Positions 44,731 to 56,808 are shown, numbered from the stretch's first letter. The stretch is 64,000 nucleotides of DNA from Phellopilus nigrolimitatus (GCA_021029095.1 JAJOHG010000008.1:434001-498000); one strand, 5' to 3'. Notes: a model not told the origin generated them from the letters alone. Program-made: numbers and translations.

Positions 44731-45190
44731 GTGGTTAGAAGTTGGTCCGTAGATACGACAGGCGGGCCTGAGGATGTACCAAGGCCTCCCCATTTCTCCT
44801 TTTTACATTGGCTTCGGACTTTCATCCGCTTTTTTTGTTTTGTTTTGCTTGGTACCTCGTCGATCGTTAGCTCTTATTGTTCAGATAATCGTAGGACATC
44901 TGTAATGGTAATAGTATACGTACCTACCCATGCTCTAATGAAATGCGACTTGAACATTCTTTATTGCTAGCCCGTGTCACCAAATGAATTTTTTTTTTTC
45001 AACGAAGTACATTCGAGAATCACGATTGGGAAAGAAATCGCAAAGCGATAGATGCATGGACAGATTGTCGCAACTTACGCATGCACATGGGTGTCTGAAC
45101 GTTTCATCCGCTCATATTCATCAATAAGACGCTGCAGGCACAGTGACATGGACTACTACTTGAATACCACTTTGTATATCTCGAGAGTAT
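44731..45190. other. Intergenic, nothing recognised
   Basis: A T-rich stretch and a T run near 44990 are noted. It holds the 3' flank of the GST gene. Confidence 0.45.
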
Positions 45191-46147
45191 TCATGCCGCC
45201 TGTTTCTGAGCCCTGGCAGCCGCAAATCTGTTCTGGAACACGTTCTTTATGTATCCCTGGGAAAGTATCATTAAACGGGTCGATGAAGCTCCTTCGCTGG
45301 CTGCTCACCTCGTCGAACGTGGACTTGAAGCTCTCCCTCGCTTTGATTGCATCGAAGTACTTCCTTAGCTTGTCGAAGCGTGCGCTCTGGTAGATCTCGT
45401 ACACCTTCTTCCCCTCCCCTTCCTTGTACGTGCCGATGTCGTTCCTCAAGGTCACCTCAAAGCGCCCGAGGAAAGGCGCGATGGCGGCGTCCGCGATCGT
45501 AAACTCGTCCGACACCGCATATGTCTTGTCAGCGGGGAGCAGCTTCTGTATCTCCTCGAAGCCCGTCAGCGCACCATCCGCGTCCTCGCCACGAATGACA
45601 AAGCTCATCCAGCCGGGCGTGAACTTCGTGCCGACTGCGTCGATGAAGAAACGCGCCTTGGCACGCAGGACAGGGTCCTTCGGGAGGAGTGTAGATTCAG
45701 GAAATAGATCTGCAAAGAATTCCAGGAGGACGAGCGACTCAGCGATCTTGGTGGAGTCGGGGGAGGGCTGGTCAGGGGGCACCTGCGGCCCACCGTACGC
45801 AATGGCCGGTACCTTAGCGGTTTGGCACGGTTTCGGAATCAAATTTCCCTTTGAGTAGAAGTAATGCACACACCTTACTGGCAGGATTGACCTTCGGTGC
45901 ATACCAGACTGGCTTGTTTTTCAAGTCGATTTCATACTTAGTTACGTTGGCGCCAGCCTCTGCGAGGGCCAGCTCTGCCTGTGCCGCCAGAGATCAGGAG
46001 ATCCCTCTTGATAATAACGGACATTTCCACAACTAACCCTTTGCGCATAGGGGCAGACCTGTTTGCAATCAAATAAGATAGACGAAAAGCTTCAGAATGT
46101 CTATCATCACCCACTTTGGCAGTATAAAGGGTGATTTGTTCAACCAT
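45191..46147 (-). CDS. Glutathione S-transferase, Cys-type (omega-like, CPYA motif)
   Basis: Five exons (46147-46115, 46058-46038, 45978-45874, 45812-45309, 45256-45191) give 242 residues. The thioredoxin-like N-terminal domain reads MVEQITLYTAKVCPYAQRAE. The Cys in CPYAQR occupies the catalytic position of omega-like GSTs. VNPASKVPAIAYGG provides the cis-Pro glutathione site, and the Glu-Ser pair of the family appears in IAESLVLLEFF. The helical C-terminal domain has FTIADAAIAPFLGRFE. Such enzymes act as glutathione-dependent thioltransferases or deglutathionylating enzymes, and some basidiomycete forms handle lignin-derived compounds. The last exon was placed by splicing at DE|GYIKNVF; without it the frame would give an unrelated tail. 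Exon 2 is 21 nt, so several small exons are easy to miss. Confidence 0.92.
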
Positions 46148-46664
46148 GACTCAAATCCAGATTTCGATGTTAGTTCGGATAACGGGGCCTTTGGAACTTG
46201 TGCTAAGTTCATCTGTTTCGCCAGGTACTTATACTCAGTTGTTGTGTTCCCATAGTATTGCTCAGCCGCTGACGTAGAAAGAAAAGAATGTGTCAGATGA
46301 TTCAGTAGAAGAGCTTGATGGTGCAATACCTACCGTAAGCAAGATAACGCATGAATATCAGTCTGAGCTTGACGACACGATTAGCGTCTTTTCTTGATCA
46401 ATAGAAAGTCAAAGCGCTGAAGTATCTGGAAGTTCTTGCGTGTAATAATTATTAGCTAATAGCCCGTCGTTTGCAGTGCGCGTCCTTCGAAAGCATTCTT
46501 CTATTCTATTGAGCAGTTACCCGGAAAAGCATCAGCATGAGTAGGCAAATAGGTATTCTTCAAACAAGGATTCTTATTTTCTTTCTACAACATAATGCTA
46601 AATTCTAACATTGACAACGATAAATAGGTACTTTTATTCAAGAGTTCCATCAGTCCCATCACAT
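46148..46664. other. Intergenic between GST and CTP synthase
   Basis: GST promoter region and CTP synthase 3' flank; no gene seen. Confidence 0.5.
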
Positions 46665-49078
46665 CTACGACATCGCAGCACCATTCGTTAACACCTTATC
46701 CGCTGGTTTTCGCTTCACCTCGGATACCTGCCCATTGATAATGATATCTTCGTCCACCATCGCATCCACGGGGTGCGGTGGGGCAAATGAGCGTGTCTGG
46801 ATCTCGCACTGTTCCTGGAGCTCTTGTGGCCCACATGCCGCAGCAACGAATCCGAGGAACGGCGGCGAAGGGTTCAATGGTCGCGAACAGAACTCAGGAT
46901 GAGCTTGCAGACCGACGAAATACGGATGGTCTACAGTATCCATTTCAGGTTAGAATTTGTTTATATGAAGAGAAAAGAGGGATATCTTTAGTGAAATGCA
47001 TCGCACCATTCAGCTCCATCACCTGCATGCGCTCGCCCTTCTCGTCCTTTCCGACGAAATGTAGACCGCTCTCCTCGAGACGTTCAACATATCTTGGCGT
47101 GACTTCATACCGGTGGCGATGACGTTCCCAAATCTTTGGTGCGCCACCGTAAAGCTGGCAAATTTTTGAAGACCCAGCGCTCGCCTCTGTAAACACTGTC
47201 GGACGCAGGCCCAGGCGCATAGTCCCACCCAAATGAGTGCGAGAGCCCTCTGGCATGAAAGTCACGACGGAGTCGTCGTTTTCACCCGAGAACTCGCCCG
47301 AGTTTGCTTCTGCGAAGGGTGCGGTGATTGAATGATTTCCAACAATTGACAGAAGAGATGAGACTGACTGGCGATACCGCAGACGTTACGAGCCCACTCG
47401 ATCACTGCAACTTGGAAGCCAAGACAAATTCCGAGGAAAGGTATCTTCTGTTCGCGTGCCCATTTAACGGCTTGCAGCATGCCCTCCGTGCCACGCTGTC
47501 CGAAACCGCCAGGGACAAGGATGCCGCTAATTTCCTGAATGTTCACACAATTTCACAAGAAGGGAGAGATATTACTGACTTAGCACCAACGACAGCTCTC
47601 CAAGCATCATGGTAGTTGACCGGGTGCGACTCCTGTGTATCAGGCTCAAGATCCGAGGATTCCACCCACTGAAAATTTGTTAGAATGTTTCTCATCGAGC
47701 AGGAATCTCGTCAAGTACTTTAATCTCCAGCTTTCTATTGCACCGGAAAGCGGCGTGTTCTAGCGCTTTAATGACAGACATGTATGAATCCTTGAGCACG
47801 GTGTATTTTCCGACCAGTGTAATTGTAACTGAGTCGAATAAGCGCTCTTGACTGTTAAACGATAAGTCAGAACGCTGCGCTAATTTTATGATATCTAACA
47901 AACCCGCGTGTCAGCTCTTTCCACCGCTTGCTCAGGCTGAGACCTCTCTCGAGCATAGCCTTCGGTAGCTCGTCGCGAGTGGGAAGCTCAAGGCGCTTCT
48001 GGAGGAAAGTGACAATTCCCTGGGACTCGAGCAAGAGCGGAACATGATAGAGCGACGATACATCATGCACGCCAACGACCTGATTTTCTCCGACGTGACA
48101 GAACATTGAAATCTTCTGCTTCGTTGCTTGCTGCAGGGGATTGGGCACGAGCAGACGACATGCGATCTTAGTTTCATTGGATGGTCAATAAAAGGTGGAC
48201 AAGTGCCGAATCAGTGAGATGCGTACTAAATCAGGAAGCAAGCCGAGCCCGCGCAGCTGATGCACAGTCGTCTGTGTCGGCTTAGTCTTCTGCTCACCAT
48301 GCATATCGGGGACCATGGACACATGAATGAGTGCAAAATTAGTGTGACCAACGCGGAATTGAAATTGTCGCATGGCCTCGATGAATGGAGCGGATTCGAT
48401 GTCACCGACAGTACCTCCAAGCTGAGTAGATAAGCTCATACTCGATTCGCGATAGACGTAAAGCGTACTTCAATAATGCAAACATCCGGCTGTTCCCCAG
48501 TATTGTCAACAGGTATTTTCGAGACACGCTCAATCCAGTCTTGAATGGCATTTGTGATGTGCGGGACAATCTGCACAGTCTTTCCAAGATAATCGCCTTT
48601 TCTCTGTAGACGCTATGAGACGCCGAACGCACTTTATAAATATACATTACACACACACCTCTCGTTCAATAACCTCGCGGTAGATCTTCCCGGTCGTAAT
48701 GTTGTTGTCACGCGACAATGTTACATCAAGATATCTTTCATAATTTCCAAGATCAAGGTCCACCTCGCCACCGTCGTTCAGGACGTAGACCTCGCCTGCA
48801 TGTCGTAAATGAGCCATACACGCTATATGCGCACAAGGACGCGTCTTCATTCACCGTGTTCTGTCGGCGCCATGGTTCCTGCATCTATGTTCATGTAAGG
48901 GTCTATCTTAATCGCGGTAACTTTCAAACCGGCCATCTTGAGGAGGAGACCCGTCGAGGAGGCTGCCAGTCCATTCTCATATACAGCTCATTCGATGAGA
49001 TATATGCATTGGCGTACCGATAACGCCCTTCCCAATGCCACTGATGACACCCCCAGAGACAATGATGTACTTGGTCAT
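46665..49078 (-). CDS. URA7: CTP synthase
   Basis: The minus-strand gene is split by many short introns. It starts [18 protein letters not shown], the P-loop amidoligase signature, at the ATG at 49078. Next come [20 protein letters not shown] and [20 protein letters not shown], the UTP/ATP-binding region. [20 protein letters not shown] follows, then [20 protein letters not shown]. The C-terminal glutaminase domain contains [28 protein letters not shown] with the nucleophilic Cys, and HPEF near the end. The enzyme converts UTP to CTP using glutamine and ATP and supplies nucleotide and phospholipid synthesis. A terpene synthase-like gene begins 206 bases away in the opposite direction, so the two may share a promoter. 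Exon edges were not all traced. Confidence 0.95.
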
Positions 49079-49284
49079 CGTGCTAGGCAAGAAGGGATCG
49101 CAGTCGTCGAAGGTCAGGTCAAAATTTTGATGATTTTCGAAGACTTCTGAATCGGTACGCGAACGTCACGTCACAAACGCGTGAATGATTGACACGTGAC
49201 TTAAGCCGTCTGACAAGATGCAAGCTACCGGCCTCAAATTACTTAGTCTCCGTGTTGACACCGGTCCGGAAGTTTCACTCGGTG

Positions 49285-50660
49285 ATGACTGCAATCTGGG
49301 ATTCCCTCACTTCCCTCTGCAATGCATTCTCCTGGACGCCTTACCTCTCCAGTGAATTGGGTTCGCGAGTGCCGCGCCGAGTGAAACTACCAGATGTCCT
49401 CACCGCTTTACCAGATGCATCCAGCAAGTTCAGAGTCAATGCTCTATGCAAGGAGGTGTCCAACGCGTCAGATGTTTGGGTCTATGGTGAGCTCGGACTT
49501 CTGAGCCCGGAACTGTTGAGTGCGGACACACAGTCGATTGCAAACCCGGAGGCGCCCGCGTTATTCGAGGAATTGCACACCGAAGGGACCCGGACTCTCG
49601 ATCATGGGGATCAGAAATTGGATATGAAGGCGGGTCTACTAGCGGCGATGTGTTTCCCAACTGCCGACCGTAGCCAGCTCAGGCTTTGCACGGACTTCTT
49701 GAATTGGATGCTGCTTCTCGAACATCGATTGGCAATTGTGGATTTCTCGACTGCCAGAGGTTTTTTGAAAGAGATGAATTTTTGCGTAACTTCAAATGAA
49801 TGCTGTGCGGACACTGCTGATAGTGGCTTTGTAAGGGGCTTGCAAAGGTACGTTCGTCTTTTTTTTTTAAAGTTCGGTAATGGTACTGGTTTGTTCATCT
49901 TTCTTACTCTGTTCGATTTGTCTCCAATGCAACAGTGTTCTTTCTCGACTCAAATGCTCACCAGAGGCACCTTTTATCTTCGACCGTTTCACGGAAGCTC
50001 TCCAAGCCTACCTCAGCTTCCTTTCTCAGCAGATTTTAGAATACTCGGAAAGACGTACTCCGCCTAATATTAAGATGTGCATGTCGTTGAAGCGTGAACG
50101 TGGTTGGACAGTACTACTATTCCTGCTCATAGAGTATTCGCAAGGCCTTAAACTGGGACAAGTTACTGGACGGGAGAAAACAAATCTCAGACCTATGAGG
50201 GACGCAGCAGCAGATGCCATTATCTATGCTTCAGTAAGAACATCCCGTCAACTATTACTGTCGCGAATTCACAAATTTTTATTTTCGGTCGCAGGATATA
50301 TATGCTCGTACAAGCCAGGGCGATCCCTCTGGGAGGTCTTTTTGTTACAACATTGTCGCTCTCCTTGAGCATGAGCGGTCCCTAGACCTCCAATGTGCCA
50401 TCGACACCGCAGGCGAACTTTGCACGTCGCGGGCACGCGACTTGGCGTCGCTGGAGTCTGGTGTTTCAGTGGAGTCCGTCTCATCTCCGAAATCGTCGCG
50501 CGCGGATACAGACATTGCAGTCTTTGCGCGAGGTCTAGGAGACTGCGTGCGTGGCGTGCTGCATTGGGGATTCGAAAGCGAACGGTACTTCGGTAGAGAC
50601 GGTGCGTATGTGCGCATGACGATGGCAGTTGAGACAACTGGAGCCGGGACCAGTCAGTGA
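49285..50660 (+). CDS. Sesquiterpene synthase-like protein with altered metal-binding motifs
   Basis: Three exons (49285-49847, 49936-50233, 50295-50660) give 408 residues of basidiomycete class I terpene synthase layout. Family features seen are the N-terminal VKLPDVL, AGLLAAMCFP, the LRLCTDFLNW helix, LIEYSQGL, YNIVALLEHERSLDLQ and the C-terminal SERYFG with the Arg-Tyr pair. Where the Asp-rich metal motif (DD/DE...D) should follow FLNWMLLL, the sequence is EHRLA. Where the NSE motif (ND..S...E) should be, across the second intron, it is SDIYARTSQ. So the key acidic and Asn/Ser/Glu ligands are mostly replaced while the fold and frame are intact. It may be a pseudoenzyme, a divergent enzyme or a young pseudogene. 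The first in-frame ATG was used. Confidence 0.82.
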
Positions 50661-50958
50661 GTAGGACCTGCAGCGTTTCAACACAGCTCTTTATTTCGAA
50701 GACAACTAAACGATTTACTGGTAGCCCTTAACACACCAAATAAGTCGAGGAGTACATTACCACCAGACAGCTTCGCTGCTATTAGCCATGACGTTCTCTA
50801 AACGATTGATTGGGTGGGATGCGAACGCTCTACGTAGAAAACACAAAAATGATCTTATGCTGTATTAGTCGCGACAGAACGCCTCTGATTTATAAGAAGT
50901 TGAGGTTGCAAATAAATAGTAAAACGATTGAAAACCAATGCCAATTATAACATAAACT
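50661..50958. other. Short intergenic before the second MITE copy
   Basis: 3' flank of the terpene synthase-like gene; nothing else recognised. Confidence 0.5.
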
Positions 50959-50960
50959 TA

Positions 50961-51456
50961 CAGGGTATCCGGAAAAGCTTGTCAGTGTGTGATTTTGTTT
51001 TCGTTTTTTGTACGGTTTTCCCAAAGAGGAATTCCTTACCCAAAGTAGCAATCCTTACCCAAAATGGAATTCCTTACTGAATGCGGACACCGCCCTATGA
51101 TCGACCTGTCGTCGACATTGTGCGTGCTCATCGTGTCGTGTCATTTTACTTGCTAGCTCCCGCTGCCTCCGCGGCGCGCGTCCCACGCTGCCACGTCCAG
51201 TCCACGCAGCGCCGGCGAAGAATCGTATAGATATCTTTAGAGACATATCCATTATCATAAAGCCAGATTCCACCCTCCTCACAACACGGCTGACCTTACA
51301 TGCACTGATCATCCCCGTTTAGGGCAGTGTCCGCATTCAGTAAGGAATTCCATTTTGGGTAAGGATTGCTACTTTGAGTAAGGAATTCCTCTTTGGGAAA
51401 ACCGTACAAAAAACGAAAACAAAATCACACACTGACAAGCTTTTCCGGATACCCTG
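50961..51456. mobile_element. Long-TIR MITE, Tc1/mariner-like, copy 2 (496 bp)
   Basis: The ends CAGGGTATCCGGAAAAGC and their inverse lie between TA dinucleotides (50959-50960 and 51457-51458). The inverted arms of about 135-145 bases are nearly identical to copy 1 at 31112-31556, but the core runs in the opposite direction. Copy 2 carries about 50 extra GC-rich bases (around 51158-51215) that copy 1 lacks. The left arm has lost a few bases (AAACGGG) present in the right arm. The element ends 20 bases from the stop codon of the DEAD-box gene and therefore lies in its 3' untranslated region. Confidence 0.9.
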
Positions 51457-51476
51457 TAAGCGTAATCTACTGCCCA

Positions 51477-53845
51477 TTAACTTCTGTCATCATATCCACC
51501 GCCGAATCCTCCCCGGTCCCGACGCTCCCTGAACTCTCCTTGGGGACGTTCGCGACGCTCTCTAAACTCTCCTTGGGGGCGTTCGCGACGCTCCCTAAAT
51601 TCTCCTTGTGGCCGTTCCCGACGCTCCTGATAACCTTTGAATTCTCCCTGAGATCGCTCATCACGCCAGCCGCCCCTGGACCTTGATGAGAAACCATCGG
51701 CACCGGTCGATGCATCGCGATCTCGACGCGGTCGAGTATTCTCGCGGCCAGCCCAGGAGTTGCCAGATGGCGAACGGCCTCCCCCAAATTTGCCTCCCTG
51801 CCCTCCGGTGATGCCAACCTTCTGAAGGAGGCTGGCAGAGACGTACGGCGCCCGAGCCAACCCGCAAGCCTGTACCGTCCAGTCGCGGCATCCCTCAAGT
51901 ACAGCTTCCTTCGCCACACGCAACTCCGATGCCTTCATGACGTAGTATCCGAGCATCGACGCAAACGTGTCGCTGACCGCTTCCTCATCAATAGTGGAGA
52001 TCAACTGCTTCACCTCGTCCGAAAGCGCCTGCAACCTCGGAGCGAGAGGGCCCTTGAAGGTCACCGGAGCTGAACGACGATCGTAGCGGTCATTCGTTGA
52101 CTGGCTCTTAACAGGGAAGAATGCGGTCGGATTTTCGTCATGGCGCTCTGCGAGTTCTGCGAGCTGCTTTGACAGCTCAACAGTCGTAACAGGTTTCATG
52201 GGAACTTCAGTGAGCTGCCACGTGACGAAACCAAGCTCCCATGGTAGAAGAACAAGGTCACCACGCCCGACCATGCCACCTGTGCGTCCTGTGCGCCCAA
52301 CACGATGAACGTACTGATCCGTAGTCGAGGGGATACCGACCTGGATAACGCGTGTAACGCCCGGGTAGTCGACGCCGCGTGCGGATACGTCAGAGGTGAC
52401 GAGAACGGAAGCTCCAGATTTGTCCTTGCGGAACGAGTCAGACGTCGAAGTGCGAGACCCCATCGTACGTTTTGAATGCAACTCATAAATCCTTGTATCC
52501 CTGCCTGCAGGTAGCACTGAGCGTGAGACCTCTCGCAAAAGCGATGCATATAGCTGTGTCATCTTAGTCGTCGGCAAGAAAACGATGGCCTTGGACTGAG
52601 ACGGGTTCGACAGCTGGTCGTGCGCAAGAAGACGGAGGACGTGAGGAAGCTGTTCAGATGCCGAAGGCAAAACAGTGTGATACTGAGGGACATGAGCATG
52701 CACTGGCGACGCGTCCTCTGGCACTGTGTTGATATACGCATTGTTTTTGCTTAGTGTGCGTCGAGCAATCTGTTCAATGCTCTTGTTGATAGTGGCGGAG
52801 AAAACGAATGTCTGGCGCTGAGGGGCAGGAGGGAGGTGCTCAACGATGGCGTCGATATCCTCTCGGAAGCCCATATCCAGCATGGTGTCAGCCTCATCCA
52901 GGACGAGCTAAAGAAGCGTCGTGAGCAAAGCGTCGTCCGTTGAGTAAGAAGGAAGTCACATACGATTTTTGTTCCCAGAAGCGCCTTTCCGACTTCCGGT
53001 TCCGTATTCAGCACATCGCGGAGACGGCCCGTGGTCGAAACAACGATATCAAGCCTGCCTCTAGACCAGTCGCGCATTTGCATCCTTTTGCTGTTTCCAC
53101 CAGTAAGCATATGGACTTGGAAACCATCGTGGTGTGTGGTCAGACGAATGGCCTCGCTCGCGATCTGCGCTGCCAACTCGCGCGTAGGACTGAGAATGAG
53201 CGTGCCAACCTGGGTCTGTGCAAATAGCCGTTTCGCGCGCCTTTCCAAATCCTTGTCCGATGTCAACCCAGCGTCGATAAGAGCCTGCTTTCCGGCCTCT
53301 TCGATGGCCTTCAACCGAGACTCGATAGCCGGAACAAGGAATGCCAATGTTTTGCCAGTACCCGTCCTCGCCCTCACCATGAGATCGCGCGGAGCAGCCT
53401 GTGCTCCTGACTCCTCAGAAATATTTTCGTGCGACTCAGCAAGCTGGGGAAGCATAGACAGAACAGCCTCCTGCACGGGAGTCATGTGCTTCAGCTGCAT
53501 GGGTCGGACAGTGATGGCTTCGAGTGTGCCTCGAGAAATAACGTTTTTGAGGCTCGAAAAGGATACACCCTCCTCGAGTTTTTCCTGCGCCGCTTGCGAC
53601 GACAGACTCGATTTTTCAAGCAAGCTCCCCGACTCTACCTCTACTTGACGCTGGGCTTCAGCAGCGTATGCAGGTCGCGGAAGGGTTGTCGAAAGCCATC
53701 GCCGATGGTCTGGACGCAAAATTAGCAAGTCGACATACGAGAAAAAGGCCAACAGCTGCTCACGAGTCACAGATGTCCTTGCGCTGCTTATTCTGAATGC
53801 TGGCGCGCACCATGCACGCAGGCCCCGAGGGAGAATATTCGTCAT
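51477..53845 (-). CDS. DEAD-box RNA helicase, mitochondrial Mss116-like
   Basis: Two exons (53845-52964, 52907-51477) give 770 residues. The N-terminus MTNILPRGLRAWCAPAFRIS is basic and lacks acids, as in a mitochondrial presequence. The helicase motifs are complete: ARTGTGKT (I), SPTRELA (Ia), TGGNS, VSTTGRL, LDEADTMLDMG (II), FSATI (III), AIVFLPT (IV), SDVSARGVDYP (V) and HRVGRTGRTG (VI). A C-terminal extension ends in a disordered basic tail with repeats of RRERPQGEFRE and an RGG-like end (GGFGGGYDDRS). This layout fits Mss116/Cyt-19 helicases, which help group I and II introns and other mitochondrial RNAs fold. The intron lies just before the DEAD motif. Confidence 0.93.
51530..51640 (-). 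repeat. Coding 33-base repeats in the helicase tail
   Basis: Tandem units of 33 bases encode RRERPQGEFRE, repeated about three to four times with small differences. They make a basic, RNA-binding-like tail and are likely length-variable. Confidence 0.8.
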
Positions 53846-54589
53846 CGTCGCCAGTGTTGACGGCGGAAGACAAGGATTTTCATACAAAATTTTCGGAAAA
53901 TATAGACGCACGGTTTCCCACGGTACCGCTTCCTAACCTTCCCTAAATCGGACTCTTTTTTCTTTGTGACACGTTTATATGTACATGTACAGTAGCTTTA
54001 CTAGGTTCACTGGTCAAGCAAGCAAGAAATACGAAGACCGTTTTGTACTTGACGATCTTATTCGCAACATCCTTGTTCATTTAGTTCAACGAAATGATTG
54101 GTCCTGCTACGGCTTGATAAGCCACGATCAAGCCTTTTTGTTGCTACATGTAATTCACGGCGATAGATCGCGTCTGTCCTGACGTGCAAAGTCAGATTGA
54201 ACATACATTGAACGCACTCTACGTTGCGTCTGTTATCACACAGTTTGTGCTCTGCATGTTGCCGCTATATTGATAAGCTTACTGCAGGCGCGCCGTCGTA
54301 GGCATGACTTCTCATGCGAAAGTGTGGACAGCTGGTAATGCTAATTGTTTGCGGCAGACAGGTCTTTTTTGAACGCCATCGGATTGTAGAACTGTAAGCA
54401 TCACGGCTTGTTTCCGCCATATGTCCGCTACTTCCATCAATGAAAAATATGTCGGAATAACGCGATGAATTTTGTGAGTTCGTCCGGGTCTGAAATGTGA
54501 TCGCACTACTAATTATAGATCCACAGGTTTACATTAAAAGTACAACACGTCCAGCTACCCGCCCCTTCTGTGATAAAAATATCCACGTA
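53846..54589. other. Intergenic, no gene seen
   Basis: This holds the helicase promoter and the 3' flank of the FAD oxidase gene. A short plus-strand frame at 53979-54182 has no motif. Confidence 0.45.
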
Positions 54590-56703
54590 TTAATTCCCAA
54601 GATAAAACCCTCCAGTCAAGCTCATTACTCTTTGGGGGTCGTATTTGGCTGCTAGCGCCTTGCACCGCTCCAAATTTGATCCGTACAGCAACTCGAGCGG
54701 AGAGTCGGCGAGTGCATAGTTCGGGTAGAGTATGTCATCCCACCGGCTCACTCCTTCCGAGACCGCTCGCGCTTGGATGTTATACGATAATTGCTTTAAC
54801 TCGCTCACAAACAAGGCGTGCTTGGTGGATTGGGCAGCTGATAGGTAGGTTTGTGTTTTAATAAAGGCTCTATTGCATGAATTGGCTCAAACTTACCGAA
54901 GGGGAGATTTGGGTCTGTCTGATATGAAATATACGTTGCTGCGGGAGTTACCTCTCGGCTAGGCGGGTGAGGGTACGCACCGCCTCGCGAATGCGAGAAC
55001 GGGTTCAGGAAAAGTTCTGGTGCAGCGCCTACGACGACAGTTGATCCGTTGTTCTGTGCTGTTAAATTTGCCCCGAAAGCCTGGACCTGCGTTGCCATCT
55101 CGTCGAGCAACGGCTGAGTATATTGCACAATTGGAATGACGTGCTGTGTGTCCCTTTAAAATTATAGTAAGTAAGTTTAATTTCCAGCACTACCATGACA
55201 AAGAGTATGGGGCTTATTCGAAATCCTCACCCAAATGGACCGGTGACAGGTTGTTCCACTTGCACAAACGTCGAAACGAAGTTGACAAATGTTTGTGTCT
55301 TGACTTCTGATGCCACTGTAGGAATGGCCAGAAGCGAGTCAAAGATTCCAGCTGGTGGTGTTGGTCCGTCGTAAAAAATGAACACAAGAGCAACAACCTT
55401 ATGCGATGACGATTTAGTGGGAAAGGAAGCCGAGTTCGTTCGATATCACTCACTTCGTTATGGGTATAAACGTATGTAACAACCATTTGGGCCTTTGGAT
55501 CTGTGTTGTTTTGCGAGAAATCGCTCACAGCGCTGTTCACCTGACTGAGGTTACCCGAACTATACGTGAGGGCACCGCCCTTATTTCCGAAAGGATCAAT
55601 TATGCTACCAAAACCCAAAACAATTTGATTGTTGGACTCACATAGACCAGCGATTGATTGTGGGTTTCGAGAGTAATCTTGGTAACGATGCCGAAGTTGT
55701 TTAGTCCACCCTGTCGATGCGATGCCGAGGTCAGTGTCCGAGTCTTAAACCCCTCTAAACAGCTTATTCAAGTCTAAACCTTACTTTAAGCGCGAAGAAG
55801 AGGTCCGGTTCTGTTGCATTCGTGACATTCACCTGTTGGCCCGAAGGAAGTACGACCTCGTGCGCAACAATCGTGTCTATGGTAAGCCCATATTGATTTG
55901 TTTTCCATGAGAATCCTCCACCCAGACTGAAACCTCCGACACCTGACGGGTTCCGATACCATAGGTTAAGAGAGAGAAAAATAACACACGAAGTCGTACT
56001 TACCAACGCCGTTTATTCGCCCTCCAGTGACCATCACACCTAACGGCTCAAGCTGCTCATAAACCTGGGTCCAAGTAAGACCCATCCCGATGGTCACGGT
56101 ACCTTGAGTCTCGTCGTAAACCAGATCTGTGAGCCGAGCCAGCGAAATCTGTACGCCTGGCGTCGAGCTGAAGCCAGGATTAAACGAATGTCCGCCCGAC
56201 TTGACCTATACCATAACAAATTTGAAACGTTTCAAGATTGTCTTATCCAAGCGAACTCACAGCAAAAGGCGCTCGGATATCTGGTCTTCCTATCAATTTC
56301 ATCTTTTTTTTCCAAGCCGTCAGCACTCAAGATTATAGAACGATGTCCATTGTTAATCACTGACTATAGCGCTAACATCGGAAGTATCTCGAGGCTCTAC
56401 GGAGCAAGTTGCGTTCTGCTGGCTCGACACTGTCCAATGCTCAACGTCATCTGCAAACTGTTCTGAACCTGGACTCCATAGCCGAACATTGTCAATCAAA
56501 CCATAGTCGGCAACACGGCGGAATGATAGGTTTAATTTCCTACCTGGAAAAGAGACAATCTCCGGGAAGGTCTCATTCAGCGACTGGCATGCCTTGTCTG
56601 CGGCGGTGGATGACCCGTCCTCAGATCCAATGAGTTGTGACGAAGCATCGAACACCAAGGTCCCGAGCATGAGTAGCGTGGTAGCAAGGACAGTACGTCG
56701 CAT
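54590..56703 (-). CDS. Secreted FAD-linked oxidase, berberine-bridge enzyme type
   Basis: A multi-exon minus-strand gene starts at the ATG at 56703 with the signal peptide MRRTVLATTLLMLGTLVFDA. An N-terminal half of the FAD domain follows. Its core, GVGGFSLGGGFSWKTNQYGL, is the PCMH-type flavin-binding loop, with TIDTIVAHEVVLPSGQQVNV and ATEPDLFFALKGGLNNFGIV, all characteristic of the family. The substrate-domain blocks VVVGAAPELFLNPF and SRGGAYPHP follow. The end carries NYALADSPLELLYG, ERCKALAAKYDPQRV and TGGFYLGN, the conserved C-terminus. Members oxidise sugars, alcohols or secondary metabolites using covalent FAD. The usual bicovalent His and Cys could not be placed surely. A hAT-like element lies 288 bases upstream of the ATG. 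Exon edges were only partly traced. Confidence 0.88.
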
Positions 56704-56801
56704 GTTGTTAGGCTCCCAAGTGAATATCTGAGTAAAACCGCTGGTGGACGCCACAAGTTAGGTCTGAAGAATAACTAGATCAACTATAGTACATGCCTCT
56801 T

Positions 56802-56808
56802 TATACTT
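56802..56808 (-). promoter_or_regulatory. TATA-like element of the FAD oxidase gene
   Basis: TATAAAG on the minus strand lies about 100 bases upstream of the ATG at 56703. It is a motif match only; the distance allows a short 5' leader. Confidence 0.4.

Noticed and set aside
44246..44752. Plus-strand frame of 168 codons
   Set aside because: It is the antisense shadow of the KRE6/SKN1-like relic, whose conserved blocks read on the minus strand.
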